DNA of 64,000 nt from Thamnidium elegans. Lineage: Eukaryota; Mucoromycota; Mucoromycetes; Mucorales; Mucoraceae. Shown in pieces: positions 59,110-64,000 of the stretch. Position numbers and translations under genes: made by a program. Every line of letters starts with the position of its first letter. Position 1 is the first letter of the stretch. The notes under the pieces are model-generated. The model was not told where the DNA came from. It ran no database searches and saw only the letters and a list, made by a program, of their open reading frames with translations. The DNA is taken from NCBI GenBank assembly GCA_025201345.1, contig JAIXMG010000022.1:372001-436000 (forward strand). Direction: 5' to 3'.

Positions 59110-60000
59110 AAATGTCAAAAACAAATACTGTAGTATATGTGACATTACTTTTAGGGGATACAATTTTTTATCTTGACCACGAACTACACTCCCATAAAAC
59201 TAAAGAGACACCCGTTATCGACCTCAAAACCTGCTGCTGTAATATATGCAGGAACAAAGAAGGGTATCGCGAATCTAAATAATATTCATATTCCACTTAT
59301 CAGAAAATACGAAAGCCAAAACCCACTGAAAACGCCTAATATCAAAGATCCAAACAATTACTGTCACTCATGTAATTTTAAGTTCAAGAGGCCAAGAAAC
59401 TACACTTTACACTTGACTAACGTTCATCACATTCCGTAGGATAGACTTTTAGTAAGAGAACCGCCCAAACCAAAAATTATGACACCAACAATTGATATGT
59501 TAAATATACGTTGTGATCCCTATAATATGGGATATGATAACCAAGAAAAGTTATATACAACATTTGGTTAAAGTTCATAAAATAACTTTGCCACAAGTTT
59601 ACTCGGAGCCCAAGCAAATTTAACCTAAAAAATCGCGATAGAAGATATACTAGAAAAAAAAAGCTTATCAACAACATTTGCATCTTCTGGATTCAATCCA
59701 ACTATTGTAGTTAGTGATATAAAACCTGTTGTGGACTCTTTAAAAAAGTATTGTAATGCTTGTGGTAAAATATACAAATCAAAGTGTTCTTATCGATCAT
59801 ATATGTATAAATATCATCGTATACGTTTATCCTCGTTGTCTAGTCATGTTAATCGAAATGGAATACCCTGTTATTGACGGAATAGATAAACATTGCATGA
59901 TCTGTGACAAAACATTTGTATCATATACATGGCCTCCGTCTATATAAACGCATAGCGGATGAACCGCAATATTATCCCCGATATGGACGATAAAATAACT
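59110..60000 (+). pseudogene. Decayed copy of the spaced C2H2 zinc-finger gene
   Basis: Broken frames match the gene at 40.7-42.5 kb in order: KYCSICDITF (frame lost at a deletion), LDHELHSHKTKETPVIDL, CCCNICRNK, NIHIPLI, IKDPNNYCHSCNFKFKRPRN then YTLHLTNVHHIP and a stop, later SLKKYCNACGKIYKSKCSYR and HCMICDKTFVSYTW. There are several stops and shifts, and four or more fingers of the parent are missing or unreadable. It is clearly non-functional as a full-length protein. Whether it arose by segmental duplication or insertion is not visible. Confidence 0.85.
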
Positions 60001-60214
60001 ACTTAAATCTAAATAGTTATAGGTTTCAACTCATCAAATGAAAAAAAAAAACGTATTCAACAGATGTATTTTTACACTTCAAGTTGCACAGCCCAAAAAT
60101 ATACAAAAAAAAATAATGGGTTGGTTTTTTTTTATTATTATAATTAAAAAAAATAGTAGTTAAAAAAGAAGAAAGGTATGATTTTTTTAAAGTGTTGAGT
60201 AAGTAGCATATATT

Positions 60215-60868
60215 TTAGTTGGTAGTTTCGGGAGTTTGAGCAACATGAACAGAGGTTGGTGGTTTAGCACTAATGATATGACTAGGAGTAGGAGAATCAT
60301 TAAACAAATCTACAGTTTGTTGAACATAACTCTGAGCAGGCTTAAACCATTCATCATGAAGTTCAGTAATAATATCATCCAATTTCGTTCCACTAGTAAC
60401 GATAGTTCTATTTAAAGCTGTGATAAAGCAATCCTTGGACTCAATTCTAGGTCTGATTTCAACCTTGACTCTTTCAACATCATAAATACTGACAAAATAA
60501 GACTTGACGTAGTCAAGGTATCCTTGATCTTGATCATAGACATATTGTAAATCAATCACAAGCTCAGTATGCGTATTAGCGTTCGAATCTTTTCTGCCGA
60601 CAAATACGGTATTTTCAAGTACGATTTCATGGTGATCTTGCATCCAGTCGATAATTTGTTTACGTGTTCCATAAAATACCCAACGGTTGGTGTTTCCGGC
60701 ACTGGAAAGTGTGATTTTGTTGGATAAAAGAGGTGGACAAATGACATGACCCATTTGACCAGGTGCTGAATCTATTTATAATTAAAAACGTAATTAGTTT
60801 AATTACACTCTTACAAACAAAAGGGAAAACCAAAACGTACTCATTTCATAACCATAAAGAAGCTTCAT
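60215..60868 (-). CDS. Unrecognised 193-aa protein
   Basis: Two exons: 60841-60868 (MKLLYGYEM plus one base) and 60215-60771 (NSAPGQMGHVICPPLLSNKI onward). Conserved-looking phrases are NTNRWVFYGTRKQIIDWMQD, TVFVGRKDSN, ELVIDLQYVYDQDQGYLDYV and VEIRPRIESKDCFITALNRT. The C-terminus is polar (THE end TSVHVAQTPETTN). No signal peptide or span. I do not recognise the family. The first exon is short but uses a clean GTACGT donor and TAG acceptor in phase. It converges on the zinc-finger relic. Confidence 0.65.
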
Positions 60869-61037
60869 TTTTTTTTTTTTCGTATGTGTGTGTTTTTGTT
60901 GTTATATGTAAAGAAAAAAAAAAAAAAAAAGAAAAGAATGCAGATTTTTTTTTATTATTATTATTTACCAACTAAAAAAAAAAAAGGCTTTCCGGTCTTT
61001 CTGGAAATTCGAAAACTTGAAACAGAAACCTTTCAGC

Positions 61038-63206
61038 TTAGCAGCGACGATAAAAAATACCAATTTGGTCCAACCAATCATTAGCAGTAGAAAAGAAGCC
61101 AATCATCTCATAGCCTGCGGGAGGTTCAACAACTGTAGGCGAGCCACCCATACCACCGTACCAAGCAGACATTCTACCACTACTTAATTTAAATTGAAGA
61201 CCATCAATCCACGCACCACACCGTAAAACAATGCCTTGAATCTTTTCTCCTGCCATAATATCAAAATCAGATCTAGCACCACCCGTCTTACCCACACAAT
61301 CTCGGCTTCCGTCACTCCAATGAATGATAAATCCATCTAAAAACGAACCATGGTGAACAGTGATACGTACCGCTTGTTTCATCTGCTGGTTATGTTTTAA
61401 AAAGATGGATCTGGATTTTGTAGTACCTTCGGAATCGCCACCGAACACATCACTTTGAATCACTGTACCTTGAACCCCGGGTAAACGGACATGATGCGAC
61501 TGTAAAAACGCTTGCAAGTTTTCGACGCATTTTTCTTCTTGATTTATACTGATCACTTGCAACGAAATCTTTTGCTGTGGTTTACACTGACACCTATTAC
61601 AAACATCATCAAGACTCAATTGTAACACTTTAGGTTGGTCTTGTAAAAATTCAAAATGGGTACGGTAACCTCCATCCACGTTCATTTCAACCATGGAAAT
61701 ACCTGCGGGTGCATTGATTAAGAAATGACCGGATTCAAGTGGAACGAAACTAGGTGAGGTCTTGTCTGTTTGATTTTTAAGTCCGTCTTGAGGGATTCGA
61801 AACCCGGGATGAAATCGAAGTCGCATAATGTCGAGGCGATGCCAGTGAGATCCATGTTCTGCTTCAGGGGGAATAGGTCCTACAAGCGCCGGTTCCTTAG
61901 CAACATATGTACGATTTAAATTATTGTAACCACGACTCATAACACCTTTACATAAAAATAAAAATAAAAAACTGTTAGTGTAAATATAGTCTGTATTAGT
62001 AATTATTATTCTTACCTGTTGGTGTATGACTCAAAGTATATGCATGACCCACCTCATGTAACTATATATATATATGTATTTCAACCAAAGTTAGCATAAT
62101 TATTTAAGACACACGCTAATAAATTTTTACCATAGCACCTAACCCAATATTAGCTGCTCTCCACCACTCACCAGACTCATTTGCGTCATTCGCAACGTAC
62201 CTTATATCCGTCTTTGTACTATTCATAAAACAAGGCACGATATCTTCGACGCAAGTCGGCCAAGCATGTAAAAGATGCGACCCAAACACACCTAACCGAG
62301 TATCACCTGCCCCTCCGCCTAAAGCAGTATGACCTAACGTAACATTTTTCTCAACATCCCAATGCGAGTCCAAAATCAGCCCAGCCACCATACACCCAGC
62401 TCTACTGTTAAACGGTGCCTTTTCATGTAAATCCTCAAAAAAGAAATCAAACAAACTTTCAAAATCTTCATCCTCGTCATCGCTTTGTTGCGCACGACGT
62501 ATATCACGTATCTCGGCTACTGTATGCTTGGACCGAATAATATGCACTTTAGCTGTGCTTCTTACAACTCCTTTATCTTGACAGGAAACGGTGTCTGGTG
62601 AGACCTCTTCCTCTAAACGGAACGTGCGTCTGCCCATGCCGTTGCGGTACATTTGCTCAGCACAAAACGCTTGCCACATATACCCAGCGGTACGAAGCTT
62701 TTCAACCGCAATCGAAAGTGTGTCCTGCCCCCGTTTTTGAGGAGGTACGTCAAATGTACCAGGCGAATCAGAGCCCATAAATATGACCAGAGACAACGCA
62801 GGATTCTCTAGCAGAGGCACATAATTGACATGGAAATGCAATTCTCGTCTGGTATGAGCGTCTAATTGCAAAATAAACGAAACCGTGTTGGGTCCGGGCA
62901 ACAGATGGACCATGGCTTTAAAATGTGAATTGACGCAGGGCCAACTTGTTGGAGGGAAACCATTGCAAAGCACTTGTAACGGTTTATCAAACTGTTCCTG
63001 TCTAGGACCTGCTCTGCCGTTTACTAAAAGAAAACGCTGCCGAAAAGTTTATAGTTTAGAAAAGCGTAAACCAAGTAGTACTTTTTTTTTTTTTTTTTTA
63101 CTTGGTGAACAGTTTCTTTATCCTTGACGTTGGTTATTTCAATTGAATCATTATTAGGTCTAGGAGGAATAGGCGGTTGACTGTAGGGCGCTTGGTAACT
63201 TATCAT
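61038..63206 (-). CDS. Zinc metalloprotease with C-terminal jacalin-like domain (YIL108W type)
   Basis: Four exons (63102-63206, 62131-63036, 62016-62061, 61038-61945) give 654 aa. The zinc site is in the 46-nt exon 3: LHEVGHAYTLSHTPTG (HExxHxxxxxH), followed by VMSRG as a likely Met-turn. The N-terminal half has QVLCNGFPPTSWPCVN, MWQAFCAEQMYRNGMGRRTF and an acidic stretch SDDEDEDFESLFDFFFEDL. The C-terminal third has a jacalin-like lectin pattern (FGGDSEG, DGFIIHWSDGSRDCVGKTGG, WIDGLQFKLSSGRMSAWYGG). Domain order matches the uncharacterised yeast YIL108W group. No signal peptide, so likely cytosolic. Confidence 0.88.
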
Positions 63207-63708
63207 ATTACAGACAAGAAAAAAAAAGGGACGTGAAATGTGATGGAATGCTATATCGCGTCACAAGATTATAACAAAAAAAAAAGCTTAAAATGTGGTA
63301 GTACGAAAGATTACATACACCGCTAATACATGCATTTTTCTCAACTCTCTTTTTTAGCAATAACGCGCTCACAGAGAAAAAAAAAATCAATGAAAATAAT
63401 TGAGACAAATGTTGGGGGAGCAATAAATTTGGCACAGTACAAGAGAAAAGCTTAATTCGAGTGTAATACCTCCTTACCCCAAGACAAACCAAGTAGTTTT
63501 TAATACACTGTACAACCCAAGGTATCGTTGCGGCCAATTTCAATTCAAATAAGAAATAAGCCAAATTGAGCATTTTACGAAACCCAGTCCTATTGTGTCT
63601 TTTCACGTGAAAATATTATTGCCCTTAAAAAAAAAAAAAAAAAAATTCCCTTTGGAGAGTTTTTTCTATTCTTTTTTTTTCTTCTTTATAACACTATACA
63701 TATCTTTA
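63207..63708. other. Divergent promoter region, no gene
   Basis: The 132-codon minus-strand frame at 63208-63606 (FFFSVSALLLKKR, YHILSFFFCYN) is T-rich shadow coding and not accepted. The region probably holds promoters of the two flanking genes. Confidence 0.55.
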
Positions 63709-64000
63709 ATGGAAATCTATCATAAAAAACACTTGCAACGTAACCAAGATTATAAAGAATATCAACATACGATTGATAGTATACAAAATGCGTTACGTAG
63801 AGAGATACCACAGTTGATACAAGAGTTTGAATTAACGGTACAAGAAGCGACCGAAATTGATGAATTTGTAAACGATCGAGGTAAATATATATCTTACTTT
63901 AATATTTTTGCAGTACTAACGCAAATAGAAATAGCCACTATGTTTCGTTTTTTACGCAAGAATAATTATTCTTTACCCACAACACTTTCATTATTACTGG
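63709..64000 (+). CDS. Partial gene, probably CRAL-TRIO (Sec14-like), cut by the window edge
   Basis: Exon 1 (63709-63880) codes MEIYHKKHLQRNQDYKEYQH to TEIDEFVNDR. After a 33-nt intron (very short, GTAAAT to TTTGCAG), exon 2 (from 63914) reads VLTQIEIATMFRFLRKNNYS then LPTTLSLL. The FRFLRKNNYSLPTTLSLL phrase resembles the N-terminal helix bundle of CRAL-TRIO proteins (LLRFLRARKF...). The lipid-binding domain itself lies beyond the window, so the call is tentative. Confidence 0.5.
   Translation, partial: MEIYHKKHLQRNQDYKEYQHTIDSIQNALRREIPQLIQEFELTVQEATEIDEFVNDRGKYISYFNIFAVLTQIEIATMFRFLRKNNYSLPTTLSLLL

Noticed and set aside
63208..63606. 132-codon open frame on the minus strand
   Set aside because: Hydrophobic, T-rich sequence with no motif, in a promoter region between two real divergent genes.

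Overview
The window looks like nuclear DNA of an early-diverging fungus, most likely a member of the Mucoromycota (Mucorales-like). It is AT-rich and full of A and T homopolymer runs. Most genes are split by short introns (roughly 45-90 nt) with GTAAGT-like donors and TAG acceptors. The gene set is plainly fungal: a PMA1-type H+-ATPase, a PPZ phosphatase, fungal-type cytochrome c haem lyase and Img2/mL49. There is no polycistronic layout and I saw no tRNA or rRNA gene. The genus call is inference; no search was run.

Layout. 0-2 kb: an MFS anion/allantoate-type permease. 2.4-11.2 kb: gene-poor, with a Tc1/mariner-like non-autonomous element, a scattered family of small secreted, dibasic-site peptides (three intact genes and one relic), the haem lyase gene, and an unrecognised gene with an acidic C-terminal half. 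11.5-15.4 kb: HEM2, a sphingomyelinase-like phosphodiesterase and mitochondrial tryptophanyl-tRNA synthetase. 16.1-17.4 kb: an unknown gene broken by a 145-bp MITE. 18.5-19.9 kb: the ALY/REF mRNA export adaptor. 20.5-22 kb: element remnants and a small unknown gene. 22.8-26.4 kb: COQ1, then ornithine decarboxylase behind a leader region of about 700 nt with no ATG. 28.3-31.4 kb: plasma-membrane H+-ATPase.

32.7-33.8 kb: a decayed locus. 33.9-39.5 kb: queuosine salvage protein and ORC3, converging on each other with a 1.2-kb palindromic foldback transposon filling the whole space between their stop codons. 39.9-45.3 kb: mL49, a C2H2 zinc-finger gene with about eleven fingers, an ACT-domain protein, an EBP sterol isomerase-type protein and eIF1A. 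45.5-50.3 kb: the U11/U12-35K minor-spliceosome protein, an unknown helical protein and a PPZ phosphatase. 52.1-55.1 kb: a CLIP-170-like microtubule tip protein. 55.9-58.1 kb: a NUDIX ADP-ribose pyrophosphatase and a universal stress protein. 59.1-60.0 kb: a decayed copy of the 41-kb zinc-finger gene. 60.2-63.2 kb: an unknown protein and a zinc metalloprotease with a jacalin domain. A probable CRAL-TRIO protein is cut by the right edge.

Most genes are unlinked housekeeping functions: haem and cytochrome c biogenesis (HEM2, haem lyase), ubiquinone, polyamines, membrane energetics, replication, splicing and translation. The accessory material lies between them. The most interesting items are the secreted-peptide family with candidate Kex2 sites, the hairpin-forming element between convergent genes, MITE disruption of a gene, the minor-spliceosome component together with a U2-like RNA fragment flanked by direct repeats, and the active/decayed zinc-finger pair.
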